Shown here: positions 43,120 through 51,429 of the stretch, one piece after another | How positions within the stretch are numbered: position 1 is the stretch's first letter | How the letters are laid out: each line of letters begins with the position of its first letter | NCBI GenBank assembly: GCA_030680835.1 | Contig: JAUXUD010000062.1 | Coordinates: 1-64,000, forward strand | Direction of reading: 5' to 3' | DNA from: Bacteroidota bacterium | GTDB taxonomy: Bacteria > Bacteroidota > Bacteroidia > UKL13-3 | DNA length: 64,000 bases | Notes under the pieces: generated by a model | The model's input: only the letters and a program-made list of their open reading frames with translations | What the model was told of the DNA's origin: nothing | Database searches by the model: none | Made by a program: the position numbers and the translations under genes

Positions 43120-44028
43120 TCATTCCTCCTGCGGCACGTTCGCTCTGGGCCCCAGATAAATCTTTCTGCTTAGTGTGCTGCTTCTGCCTATCTGCAATTT
43201 AATTTCATATTCACCGATTGGAAATTCTGCCGAACTCAGGGTACAGGTTTTGCTATAGCTACCCGATTTGGTTTGGGTGGCAGGCATCAGTTCTTTTACA
43301 ATATCACCATTGCTGTTGTATAGAATTATACTTACTGTATTTGATTTCAATACCTCATATTCAAACCAGCAACTGATGCTGTAAATCTCACGGGTTTCGC
43401 GGGTGGCCATGCTGTTTCTGTTTTTTTGCGGCACTTCAGGTGGCAGCGGTTTCCCGGTGGCAGTACTTAAAAATTCTCTCAAAAACTTTTGTTGTAAGGG
43501 ATCATCACCGCTAACAGATGCAATATCTAAATTATCCGTTAATGCCCATACTGCGTTTTGAGCCATACTATTCTGGTATTTTTTTTCTTCAATGAGTTTC
43601 GCTAAATGAAATAAATTTCCGGTGCTCATGGGCCCAGGTTTAAAGGTTATATTGGGGTCGGGAGCATCGTCGTGTTTCTCACTGCACATGGCATATAACT
43701 TTACATTTCTTGACTGGTGCGGCTGAAGTTCGGTAATCGAATTTTGGGTTACCAGCATATTTTGAACCTCTGAACTATCAGCAGTTAAAAATCTGCCCGT
43801 TTCAAGGTTAACTTTCAGTACATTGCCTGTAAGGTTTGTAATTTTCATGCCCATGCATTTGCCATAATGCGAACTCGAATTCACGCCATCAATTGAGCCC
43901 AAACCCCGGATGTCGACTTTAATCATTTTTTTTTGAAGGGCTGTGTTTAAACTGATTGTTTGAACTGCCCGGGCGGCTTGGGTTGCCATTACCAACAGCA
44001 ATACCCAAAGGTAAATTACACTTTTCAT
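43120..44028 (-). CDS. Secreted hypothetical protein
   Basis: A 302-aa protein. Signal peptide to about residue 21 (WVLLLVMATQAARA). Residues about 45-180 include CMGMKITNLTGNVLKVNLETGRFL, ELQPHQSRNVKLYAMCSEKHDDAP and NSMAQNAVWALTDN, reading as a beta sandwich with a helical hairpin and four cysteines. The last third (YSISCWFEYEVLKSNTVSIILYN, then FPIGEYEIKLQIGRSSTLSRKIYL) looks like another beta sandwich. No T9SS sorting domain and no lipobox, so it is probably periplasmic. Function unknown. Confidence 0.68.
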   Translation of the reverse strand: MKSVIYLWVLLLVMATQAARAVQTISLNTALQKKMIKVDIRGLGSIDGVNSSSHYGKCMGMKITNLTGNVLKVNLETGRFLTADSSEVQNMLVTQNSITELQPHQSRNVKLYAMCSEKHDDAPDPNITFKPGPMSTGNLFHLAKLIEEKKYQNSMAQNAVWALTDNLDIASVSGDDPLQQKFLREFLSTATGKPLPPEVPQKNRNSMATRETREIYSISCWFEYEVLKSNTVSIILYNSNGDIVKELMPATQTKSGSYSKTCTLSSAEFPIGEYEIKLQIGRSSTLSRKIYLGPRANVPQEE

Positions 44029-44130
44029 TTTTATACAATTAAGGAACTATGAAAGTGTAATTTTCTAATACATATACTTGCGTATTTTATTGTACTAACG
44101 CAAGCCGGTCACAGTAAATTGTATAAACCC

Positions 44131-47100
44131 TTATCTGCTCCGGTTCAAAATAATTTTTACCGGATAACTTACTCCTTTATCAGTAAGTATCTGCAAGTGA
44201 TAAACCCCGTCAGCCAGACCTTCCATATCAACAATAGCTTCCTGACTCCGGTTGCCTGTTATTTGTATTTTTACGGTTGAGCCTAAAATATTTATTACTT
44301 CAATTGACTTCAGATATACACCCGGTTTTATAGCTGATACTTTTATGTTTCCGCTTGTTGGATTTGGATATACTTCAAATGCATTCGCTTCATCAATTTC
44401 AGTTATACCACTTGGCATAACATTCATTACATTTGATAAAATGCGAATGTTATTTCCTGTACCTGCTGTGCAATTTATGCTTTGGGTTAATTCAATTAAA
44501 TAACGAATGGCGCCGCTTGGTGGTAATGAATCAATATACGAAGTTGCGCTTATCGGGATTTGTTTTATTGAAACAAACGAACCGCCATTAACGCTTCTCA
44601 AAACAAGCTGGAAGTTCGCAAATACTGAACCCAAATAGGGAATCCACACTATTGAATTCATGCTGTTGCCCAAAGTAATTGCTGTTCCGCTAATCGCCCG
44701 GTGTACCTCACTTGCCGTTGATTCGTTTCCGCAACTGTCAACCGCTTTTATCAGGTAATAATAAGCTTGAGCAGGCATTGAGGTTATATCAATTACTGAA
44801 CTTTGGTTTGTAAATGAGGTGCTGTTAAATAAAATAAAAGGTCCGGCCATTGAGCTGCTTGTATATAACCTGAACAGAGCAACCCCAACATCCTGTCTCT
44901 TGTTCCATACAATTCTGTTGTGTCCGCTAATGGTATCAACGGTTACTGCGCAAATTTCCTGTCCGTTGTATATGGGTTTATAGTTTATTAATACCGAATC
45001 TTTAAGCATACACGCATTTGAATCAGTAACCGTTACTGTTGCATAACCCGGATGTAAATTGATGGCATTAAAACTTGTTTGAACCGGTATGGTATTCCAG
45101 CTATATTGGTAAGGTGGGGTTCCGCCTGTTAATATAATTCCGGCTGTACCATCATTACTTCCCAGGCATCTGGCATTGGTATAATGCATGCTCTTTATAA
45201 TCGTGGGGACATCATTAATGAGAATAGATGTTGTTGCCTGGCATCCGATTGAATCTATTGCAAAAAATGTTTTCGTTCCTGCATTTAAGTAATAGAATAC
45301 ATTATTTCCCTGATAAGATGAACCCGATAATTTGTATTGAAAAGGTGCGCTGCCATTGTTCACACTCAAGATTACAGTAGCGTTATAATCTCCGTGACAT
45401 AGAATCCCCGTGCTTAAGTTTGCGCTTAAAGCCATTGCGGTGGTAGGTTCGGTGATGGCGAGGCGGATTGAATCCATTTGGTTTAAACTGTCTTTTAAGG
45501 TAAACAAATATGATCCTGCCCCAAGGTTATTGAAGGTTGCACTGCTTTGGTAAGCTCCATTGTTAAATTTATATTGAACCGGACCGATGGTTCCACTTGA
45601 GGTAAACACAGCCTGTCCGCTTAGTTCCCCCTTGCATTTTACGTTATTAAACGACACCAGGGTTAATAATAATGAGATATCTATGGAATCATAAATAAGA
45701 TAAGATCCGCAAGCACCGCCTGATAAGTTCAGAATAATCTTATATCTTCCGCTTTGGATAAAGGAATATGATGAGATGCTATCTGCATTAATGGTTGTGA
45801 AGGCATTGCTGTTTGGTGATGTTTCTATTTGCCATTTCGTTTGGGCCGGGTTATTACTGATAGAATTCGTGCGGGTATATTTAAATTTACGTGTATGAGA
45901 CCCGGTAATAATTTTATTTATAATTGCTTCAGGACCCGGATTTACATAAATAACAATGGTTCTGGAGCTTTTAGCAGGGATCGGGCAAATGCGGTCTTTG
46001 GAGGTCAATACAAAGACATAAGGAGTGTTCCTGCCGGAATTTGAAGGTGCAGTCCAGCAAAATTTCATACTGTCCAACTTGGGTCCGTTTATTGCTCTGA
46101 GTAATGGATTATAAAGAGGTACAAATGTTGCACCGGGCATATTTGTCGGGTTGCTCCAGCTTAGGTCAGTGGTGTCGTAATCGGCATTTTTAAAGGCTGA
46201 ATAAATCCTGCAAAACCTTTGGTTCTCGCAAATTCTTATGGAATCACCGGTATAAATAAGGGAGCCAAGCGAGGCTCCGGTTGAATCATATTTTCGCACA
46301 GTTACTGATGAATTTGCTGCACAGATCTGGCTGTAGATCTGGTGATCTCTTCGCGTAATACCCATTAAAGTTGGCACTCCGCCAATGGTTTTCCATTGTT
46401 TTACTTCTATCACTAAATTCGCTACAAATACACCCAGAGGCCTGAAGCGTATATCACCGGTAAGTGGATTTATATTTATTCCAATTGGAGGTGAGTAAGG
46501 AGGACTTTGAAGAGGTGCGCCCAGGTATGGAAATGGAACAATTGGGCTGTATGGAGAAACGTATGGAGCAGAAGATCCCGGACCTGTTAATGAGTAACCA
46601 AAAGCATAGCTTAAAGAGTCTCCGTCTGGATCGCTTGCATTAGTGCTAATCTGTGCGTCCTGGCCGGCACACACCACAAATGATAAGGGATTATTAAATA
46701 TAGGAGAAGAATTACATGGAGAAGTGCATCTGTTAATGATGGCTACTGAGTAAAATATAAGACTCGACGGATTAGAGAGTGTGGTAATAGCCGCATTTCT
46801 ACAGCATTCTGAATAACTTATATTTACCATACAACAATTTGCAGGCAGATTGCCCAGGTTCACTAATCCTTTAAAAGTATAAACTTCAATTCCGGGTGAA
46901 AAAGAGCCGGGAGTACGTGAGCCGCAATTTGAACAAATTGAGATTGTACTATTGCATAATTGCACCACATCAAACCCGCTGGCCACAGTATCAATCAAGA
47001 GTGCCTGGCTGAAACTGCCTGAACAAGAGCCAGAAGCAATGTTGACGGTTCTTGAACAAGTATTACTTAGTGGTCCACTCGGACAATTTGAGCAAACAGA

Positions 47101-47274
47101 ACCACCGGAACAGTCTTGATAATATTTCAGGGTTACAAGATAAATGTTGGGTGTTGGAGTACAAGCATAAAATATTTCGCTTCCAATCATATGTGATGCG
47201 AAAGAAGGATTTGTAAAAGAAATTCCTAAACCTAAACAAACTGTAAATAAGAATTTATACATACAGTTTTTCAT
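44131..47274 (-). CDS. SprB-repeat secreted protein with T9SS sorting domain (paralogue 1)
   Basis: A 1,047-aa protein. Signal peptide to about residue 26. Residues about 27-540 are the N-terminal module shared by three paralogues in this window: CTPTPNIYLVTLKYYQDCSG, many paired cysteines, CSNCGSRTPGSFSPGIEVYTF, then DPDGDSLSYAF. Three SprB-type repeats follow (for example VKCKGELSGQAVFTSSGTIG ... GAGSYLFTLKDSLN), then two fibronectin-type sandwiches and the sorting domain VYPNPTSGNIKVSAIKPGVY. SprB is a gliding-motility adhesin in flavobacteria; here an adhesive surface role is inferred only. It has two fewer SprB repeats than the paralogues at 51430 and 55164. Confidence 0.9.
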   Translation of the reverse strand: MKNCMYKFLFTVCLGLGISFTNPSFASHMIGSEIFYACTPTPNIYLVTLKYYQDCSGGSVCSNCPSGPLSNTCSRTVNIASGSCSGSFSQALLIDTVASGFDVVQLCNSTISICSNCGSRTPGSFSPGIEVYTFKGLVNLGNLPANCCMVNISYSECCRNAAITTLSNPSSLIFYSVAIINRCTSPCNSSPIFNNPLSFVVCAGQDAQISTNASDPDGDSLSYAFGYSLTGPGSSAPYVSPYSPIVPFPYLGAPLQSPPYSPPIGININPLTGDIRFRPLGVFVANLVIEVKQWKTIGGVPTLMGITRRDHQIYSQICAANSSVTVRKYDSTGASLGSLIYTGDSIRICENQRFCRIYSAFKNADYDTTDLSWSNPTNMPGATFVPLYNPLLRAINGPKLDSMKFCWTAPSNSGRNTPYVFVLTSKDRICPIPAKSSRTIVIYVNPGPEAIINKIITGSHTRKFKYTRTNSISNNPAQTKWQIETSPNSNAFTTINADSISSYSFIQSGRYKIILNLSGGACGSYLIYDSIDISLLLTLVSFNNVKCKGELSGQAVFTSSGTIGPVQYKFNNGAYQSSATFNNLGAGSYLFTLKDSLNQMDSIRLAITEPTTAMALSANLSTGILCHGDYNATVILSVNNGSAPFQYKLSGSSYQGNNVFYYLNAGTKTFFAIDSIGCQATTSILINDVPTIIKSMHYTNARCLGSNDGTAGIILTGGTPPYQYSWNTIPVQTSFNAINLHPGYATVTVTDSNACMLKDSVLINYKPIYNGQEICAVTVDTISGHNRIVWNKRQDVGVALFRLYTSSSMAGPFILFNSTSFTNQSSVIDITSMPAQAYYYLIKAVDSCGNESTASEVHRAISGTAITLGNSMNSIVWIPYLGSVFANFQLVLRSVNGGSFVSIKQIPISATSYIDSLPPSGAIRYLIELTQSINCTAGTGNNIRILSNVMNVMPSGITEIDEANAFEVYPNPTSGNIKVSAIKPGVYLKSIEVINILGSTVKIQITGNRSQEAIVDMEGLADGVYHLQILTDKGVSYPVKIILNRSR

Positions 47275-47405
47275 GATTGATAAGAATTAGGGGATAAATA
47301 AATTAATTATCCAACTGCAAAGTGAAGTATAATTTATGTTTATAAATTCATAAAAAGCAGGGGATATATAAATATTTTCATAATATATTAAAGTCAGGCT
47401 TAATG

Positions 47406-47615
47406 GCTCAGGCTAAAAATCATCTCAACCGATGGTTCACAAAAATGACCCAGAATAAAAATCATCTCATCCATTGGTTCACGCAAGCGGCTCAGACTAA
47501 AAATCATCACATCCGAGGGTTCACGAAAATGACTCAGTTTAGAAATCATCTCATCCATCGGTTCAAAAAAATGACCCAGACTAAAAATCATCATATCCGG
47601 CGGTTCACGCAAGAG
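47406..47615. repeat. Array of five 42-bp (14-codon) tandem repeats, orientation 1
   Basis: Five units of exactly 42 bp, for example starting GCTCAGGCTAAAAATCATCT and ending TTCACAAAAATG. The period is a multiple of three, so both strands stay open: plus-strand ORF 47403-47666 (KNHLIHWFTQ-type repeats) and minus-strand ORF 47400-47660 (DEMIFSLSHFREP-type repeats). I regard neither as a proven gene. The minus-strand repeat peptide matches the plus-strand peptide of the second array (47805-47972). Confidence 0.85.
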
Positions 47616-47804
47616 GCATTGCGGATAAAAAACAGGGCCCGAGGTCACGTGTATTGCCATTTTTGAATGCTGTTATTCCATTTCCGGGAGCTGCAATGCC
47701 GTTTTTGCAATCCACCGGGAAATAAATAGGATATAATTTAATATAAACCAGATTGTGTAAACTCTTTAATTGTTGAGCCAGGCCACAAAAGTGAAATGCC
47801 ATAT

Positions 47805-47972
47805 GATGTAATTTTTGCGCTACGCCTTATAAAGATGGCGTTGGGTGATATAGTTTTTGCGTCAGAGCATTTTTTTGATTCGTTAGATGATGTAATTTTT
47901 GATCCAGATCATCTGATTATGCCGCCGGAACAAATAATTTTTGAGCCTTGCCATAGCGACATGCGGGTTAAT
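47805..47972. repeat. Second array of the same 42-bp family, opposite orientation, degenerate
   Basis: Units start GATGTAATTTTTG, GATATAGTTTTTG, GATGTAATTTTTG and CAAATAATTTTTG at a 42-bp spacing (47805, 47847, 47889, 47931); a weaker unit may precede them. Translation gives DDVIFDPDHL-type peptides, the same theme as DEMIFSLSHF on the minus strand of the first array. The remaining DNA of the gene-free stretch 47275-48113 holds the 8-bp hairpin TAACCCTG/CAGGGTTA at 48005-48028 and the boundary sequence at 48078. Confidence 0.7.
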
Positions 47973-48077
47973 TTTGCTAATTTAAAATAAAGCGGTAATC
48001 TTGTTAACCCTGCCACAAATCAGGGTTACTTACAAAACGGTTGCAAGTGACCCGGTAAAAGAAAGGGGGATAAAGAA

Positions 48078-48103
48078 GTTAGCCACAATATTAAAACGAC
48101 AAA
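48078..48103 (+). other. Cassette-boundary-like sequence 1
   Basis: GTTAGCCACAAT then ATTAAAACGACAA. It is almost the same as 48649-48674 (GTTAGGCACAATT then ATTAAGACGACAA). Each stands just before the start of a plus-strand gene. GTTAGGC fits the attC core GTTRRRY; GTTAGCC differs by one base. Confidence 0.5.
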
Positions 48104-48113
48104 ACCTAAGAAT

Positions 48114-48299
48114 ATGATTACAAAATGGACAATAAAAAATTTTAAATCAGTATCAAAAAAAACTGAACTAAAATTTGAACCTCTGACAATTTTTGCTGGT
48201 GCAAACAGCTCAGGTAAAAGTACAATAATTCAAAGCCTACTTTTAACAACTCAGACAATCCAAAATCCTGTTACTTCTGGAGAATACGCGCAAACTTAG
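48114..48299 (+). pseudogene. N-terminal fragment of an AAA-type ATPase
   Basis: Only 61 codons: ITKWTIKNFKSVSKKTELKF, then LTIFAGANSSGKSTIIQSLL with a perfect Walker A (G-A-N-S-S-G-K-S-T). This is the usual beginning of SMC-like/RecF-like ATPases of defence and phage-exclusion systems, which run to 350-600 aa. A stop follows after SGEYAQT, and the next ORF does not continue the ATPase, so more than 80 percent of the gene is missing. The likely history is deletion or cassette recombination. Confidence 0.8.
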
Positions 48300-48330
48300 G
48301 GCATTATACGAGGAAATTTTAAATATAAAC

Positions 48331-48516
48331 ATGAAAGAGGCACATGAGTTAAGAGAAGGAAAGAGTGGAGGAAGCAATCAGATATCTCATAAGGGGTATT
48401 TAGCATGGAGAAGAGATATTGATTATGAGTTTCATTTGCATTATTGGAAAAAAGGAAATGAACTAATTTTTACAGATGTGGTTCACCATAACGATTTTAA
48501 AATTACTAAAATATAA
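48331..48516 (+). pseudogene. C-terminal fragment of an unidentified gene joined to the ATPase fragment
   Basis: Sixty-one codons from the ATG (AHELREGKSGGSNQISHKGY, then YEFHLHYWKKGNELIFTDVV), and the frame is open upstream to at least 48289 (KLRALYEEILNIN), overlapping the end of the ATPase piece. The composition is protein-like and it looks like the end of a larger protein, but I do not recognise the family. It could belong to the same original gene as the ATPase after an internal deletion with frameshift, or to another cassette. Confidence 0.45.
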
Positions 48517-48523
48517 ATACTGT

Positions 48524-48655
48524 GGCCAACACATGATATAGTGCATGCGGGTTTCAGCGGGTTTCGAAAGTTCATGGCTCGTAAAAAAGGTCGGTGTAAA
48601 CAGATAGGAAATTGCTTCGTAATCCCACACGAAACCATACCATCAAACGTTAGGC
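48524..48655. other. attC-like recombination site candidate
   Basis: The gap between the fragment and the HEPN-like gene begins GTGGCCAACA and ends AACGTTAGGCAC; the reverse complement of the end, GTGCCTAACGTT, resembles the beginning. Inside, GGGTTTC near the left pairs with GAAACC near the right. The length (about 130 bp) and outer GTTAGGC fit an integron attC site. No integrase is in the window. Confidence 0.4.
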
Positions 48656-48674
48656 ACAATTATTAAGACGACAA
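48649..48674 (+). other. Cassette-boundary-like sequence 2
   Basis: GTTAGGCACAATT then ATTAAGACGACAA, directly before the ATG at 48676; near-identical to 48078-48103. Confidence 0.5.
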
Positions 48675-48675
48675 T

Positions 48676-49566
48676 ATGGAGACATTCGGAGACAAATTAT
48701 TTGGACGAGTAAATTCTGCAAGAAACGCACTTTTTTTGCAAGGAGAAATTGCACAATTGACATATCAGTCTTTTGACAAGTATGTGCAACTAATTGACGA
48801 ATCAAAAGAAACAGAAATTGAAGTTACATATCCAATTGGTTACCGACCTGACAATACACCAATCAATACGACACATAAATATACAAAAGAAAAATTAATC
48901 GGACGCTACCAGTACCTTGGACTTACACAACTACCTATTAACGGTATTTATCAATTAGTAACAACAATAGAAACATTGCTTGGTGAAATTCTAAGAGACA
49001 CTTTAATTGAATTTCCAGTTAAAATTTCAAACAAACGCAAGCTTGACTTTGAGATTGTACTTGAAGCAAAATCACTTGAAGAAATAAAAATTGTATTGGT
49101 AAACTCCATAATCAATGAGCTTTCTTACAAATCACCTAAAGACTTTGCTGAAGAGTTTTCAAAGTATGTTGGAATAAATCTTTTAGAGAAACCATCATTT
49201 CACAAATACATTGAGTTGAAAGCGACACGTGATATATTCATACACAATCAAGGTATTGCAAATGAAATATACTTATCAAAAGCTGACACATTAGCGAGAG
49301 TAAAATCTGGACAATATTTACATGTTGACATTCAATATTTTTTACAATCATATGAATGTTGTTTACAAATAACTGAAATATTAGACGAGGCTTTAAACAA
49401 GATATGGCCAAGTTTAGAATACAATAAAAGTAAGACACAAAATTTAGAAGGACAAAAAGCTGTCGCAATAGAACAAGCAATTGAGCAGGCTGAGTTAGTT
49501 GAGAAAGAAGAAAAAGTAAAACGCATTAAAAAGACAACCAAGAAAGTAACAACAAAAAAGAAATAA
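48676..49566 (+). CDS. HEPN-like domain protein
   Basis: A 296-aa soluble protein. Helices fill residues about 95-250, and within them IELKATRDIFIHNQGIANEIYL contains R-x4-H followed by N-x-G, the signature of HEPN RNases (RiboL-PSP-type). The N-terminal third is an unrecognised mixed fold; the tail is lysine-rich (VKRIKKTTKKVTTKKK), suiting nucleic-acid contact. HEPN proteins commonly act as toxins or anti-phage RNases. It stands alone behind an attC-like boundary and before the XRE-ImmA gene (52-nt gap, separate start region). Confidence 0.65.
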   Translation: METFGDKLFGRVNSARNALFLQGEIAQLTYQSFDKYVQLIDESKETEIEVTYPIGYRPDNTPINTTHKYTKEKLIGRYQYLGLTQLPINGIYQLVTTIETLLGEILRDTLIEFPVKISNKRKLDFEIVLEAKSLEEIKIVLVNSIINELSYKSPKDFAEEFSKYVGINLLEKPSFHKYIELKATRDIFIHNQGIANEIYLSKADTLARVKSGQYLHVDIQYFLQSYECCLQITEILDEALNKIWPSLEYNKSKTQNLEGQKAVAIEQAIEQAELVEKEEKVKRIKKTTKKVTTKKK

Positions 49567-49618
49567 CTGTTCATTTGTAAGCAAAAAACTTCTTTAATTC
49601 GTATCTTCGACAGTATAA

Positions 49619-50797
49619 ATGGCGGACAAAGCATATATAACACCAAATGTAATTAAGTGGGCAAGAGAATCGGCAAGAATGACCGAAGAGAGTGCTGCTG
49701 CCAAAGTTTTTGTATCTATTGACAAGCTTAAAAAGTGGGAGGAAGGTACAAGCCAGCCAACTATCAGACAAGCACAGACATTAGCTAAAGCATATAAAAG
49801 ACCTTTTGCTTTATTTTTTCTTCCAGAAATCCCAAGAGATTTTCAGCCTCTGCAGGATTTCAGAATAAGTGGTTCAAAACCATTAAGTACTTCTTCTATT
49901 TTTATAATTCGTGAAATTCAACAAAAGCAATCCTGGATTAGCAATATCAACCAAGAGAATAATGAGCGTAAACCACCTTTTGTTGGTAAATTCTCTTTAA
50001 AAGATAAACCTGAAATAGTTGCAGAAGACATATTAAATACATTAGGTATTACTCCTGCTGAATACAACAAAGAAAATCCTATTAAAGAATGGATAGACAA
50101 AGCAGAATCAAAAAGTATTTTCATATCACGTACAAGTTTTATTCATTCAAGACTTAAATTAGATTCCGATGAGATTCAAGGATTTGCTATTGCCGATCCT
50201 TTTGCTCCATTCGTGTTTATTAATTCTGATGATTGGAATGCGCCACAACTTTTTACTTTAGTTCATGAACTTGCACATATTTGGTTAGCAGAAACAGGTA
50301 TATCAAATGAAGTTGAACCTCATTTAAAAAGTAAAGATAAATTTCACCCTGTAGAATTGTTTTGCAATGAAGTTGCCGCTAATGCATTAATTCCAAAACA
50401 CTTAATAGAAAACCTTTCTGCCACGACTTTTGAAAATTCTAAAAACGTTTTTAAAGCTGCAAAAATTTTTGGAGTTAGTTCATTTTCTTTTTTGGTAAGA
50501 GCACTAAATTTAAATTTAATTACAAGCGCCGTTTATCAAAAACTAAAAAAGGAAGCTGACATTGATTATAATGTTTTTCTAAAAAAAGAAGCAGAAAAAA
50601 AATTACTCCAAAAAGAGAATGATAAAACGGGCGGACCAAATTATTTTCTATTACAACTTAATAGGAACAGTCGGCTATTTACACAAACAGTTTTAGATGC
50701 ATTTCGTGGTGGTTTCATAGAGCCCACACAAGCAAGTAATTTGCTAAATGTTCAGATTAATAAATTTCAAAAATTAGAAGCCCAATTATATAAATGA
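49619..50797 (+). CDS. XRE-family regulator fused to an ImmA/IrrE metallopeptidase
   Basis: A 392-aa protein. Residues about 8-65 form a helix-turn-helix (ARMTEESAAAKVFVSIDKLKKWEEG, TIRQAQTLAKAYKRP). The C-terminal ImmA/IrrE (COG2856) domain has the zinc protease motif FTLVHELAHIWLAETG (H-E-x-x-H) with a downstream acidic E (VELFCNEVAANALIP). ImmA-type proteins cleave or modulate repressors in mobile elements; in fused forms they act as antitoxins or regulators. Its stop overlaps the next gene by the ATGA junction, so it pairs with the PIN-like DUF4411 gene. Confidence 0.9.
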   Translation: MADKAYITPNVIKWARESARMTEESAAAKVFVSIDKLKKWEEGTSQPTIRQAQTLAKAYKRPFALFFLPEIPRDFQPLQDFRISGSKPLSTSSIFIIREIQQKQSWISNINQENNERKPPFVGKFSLKDKPEIVAEDILNTLGITPAEYNKENPIKEWIDKAESKSIFISRTSFIHSRLKLDSDEIQGFAIADPFAPFVFINSDDWNAPQLFTLVHELAHIWLAETGISNEVEPHLKSKDKFHPVELFCNEVAANALIPKHLIENLSATTFENSKNVFKAAKIFGVSSFSFLVRALNLNLITSAVYQKLKKEADIDYNVFLKKEAEKKLLQKENDKTGGPNYFLLQLNRNSRLFTQTVLDAFRGGFIEPTQASNLLNVQINKFQKLEAQLYK

Positions 50798-51300
50798 GTG
50801 CAAAGGCAGACAACTACTGTATCGACGCCAATGTACTTATTCAAGCCTGGCAAAAATATTATTCCCCAAAATTCTGTCCAGACTATTGGAATATTCTAAA
50901 TGAATTGGGACTTAAAAACAGAATTTTTATTCCGGAGCAAGTTTACGATGAAATCACCCGTACTGAAGACGACCTATCAAAATGGTTAAAAAAAAGTGAT
51001 ATACCAATCCGCAAAATCGAAGAACAGGTAATTAAATGTTTACAAGAGATTTATTCAAACAATCCATCGCATAAAAGTTTAGTCGACAATACCAAATCAA
51101 GATCATTAGCAGACCCTTGGGTTATTGCACATGCTATGAATGAAAAAGCGACTGTTGTGACCAAAGAAGAAAAGGTTACCGCTTTAAATTCAAACAAAGT
51201 AAAAATTCCAAATGTTTGTGATAATATGAATGTAAGGTGGATTAACGATTTTGATTTTATTAACGAACTTAACATTAAATTTTCATGTAATTTGAGGTAA
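50794..51300 (+). CDS. DUF4411 (PIN-like) protein, probable toxin partner
   Basis: A 168-aa protein of the DUF4411 family, which has a PIN-ribonuclease fold. Acidic residues at the expected places: YCIDANVLIQAW (first Asp), EQVYDEITRTEDDL, and SLADPWVIAHAM (third Asp). PIN toxins cut RNA. The gene begins with an ATGA overlap with the ImmA gene, and this ImmA-DUF4411 pair is a recurrent arrangement in bacterial accessory DNA. After its stop, 51301-51429 shows no gene. Confidence 0.85.
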   Translation: MSAKADNYCIDANVLIQAWQKYYSPKFCPDYWNILNELGLKNRIFIPEQVYDEITRTEDDLSKWLKKSDIPIRKIEEQVIKCLQEIYSNNPSHKSLVDNTKSRSLADPWVIAHAMNEKATVVTKEEKVTALNSNKVKIPNVCDNMNVRWINDFDFINELNIKFSCNLR

Positions 51301-51429
51301 CACGGCAGGTCAAAATAGCAACAGTTTAGTTGGACATGGCAATGTGCGGCCATACCACTAATGTATTAAAAAGAAATGGAATAACTTTTTAGTTCGGAAC
51401 AGTTTAGTCAGTTTGCCCAAAATCCCCAT

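Noticed and set aside
47400-47666. Two opposite-strand ORFs over the 42-bp array as real genes
   Set aside because: Both frames are open only because the repeat length is a multiple of three; no start context or signal. Kept as a repeat and a finding instead.
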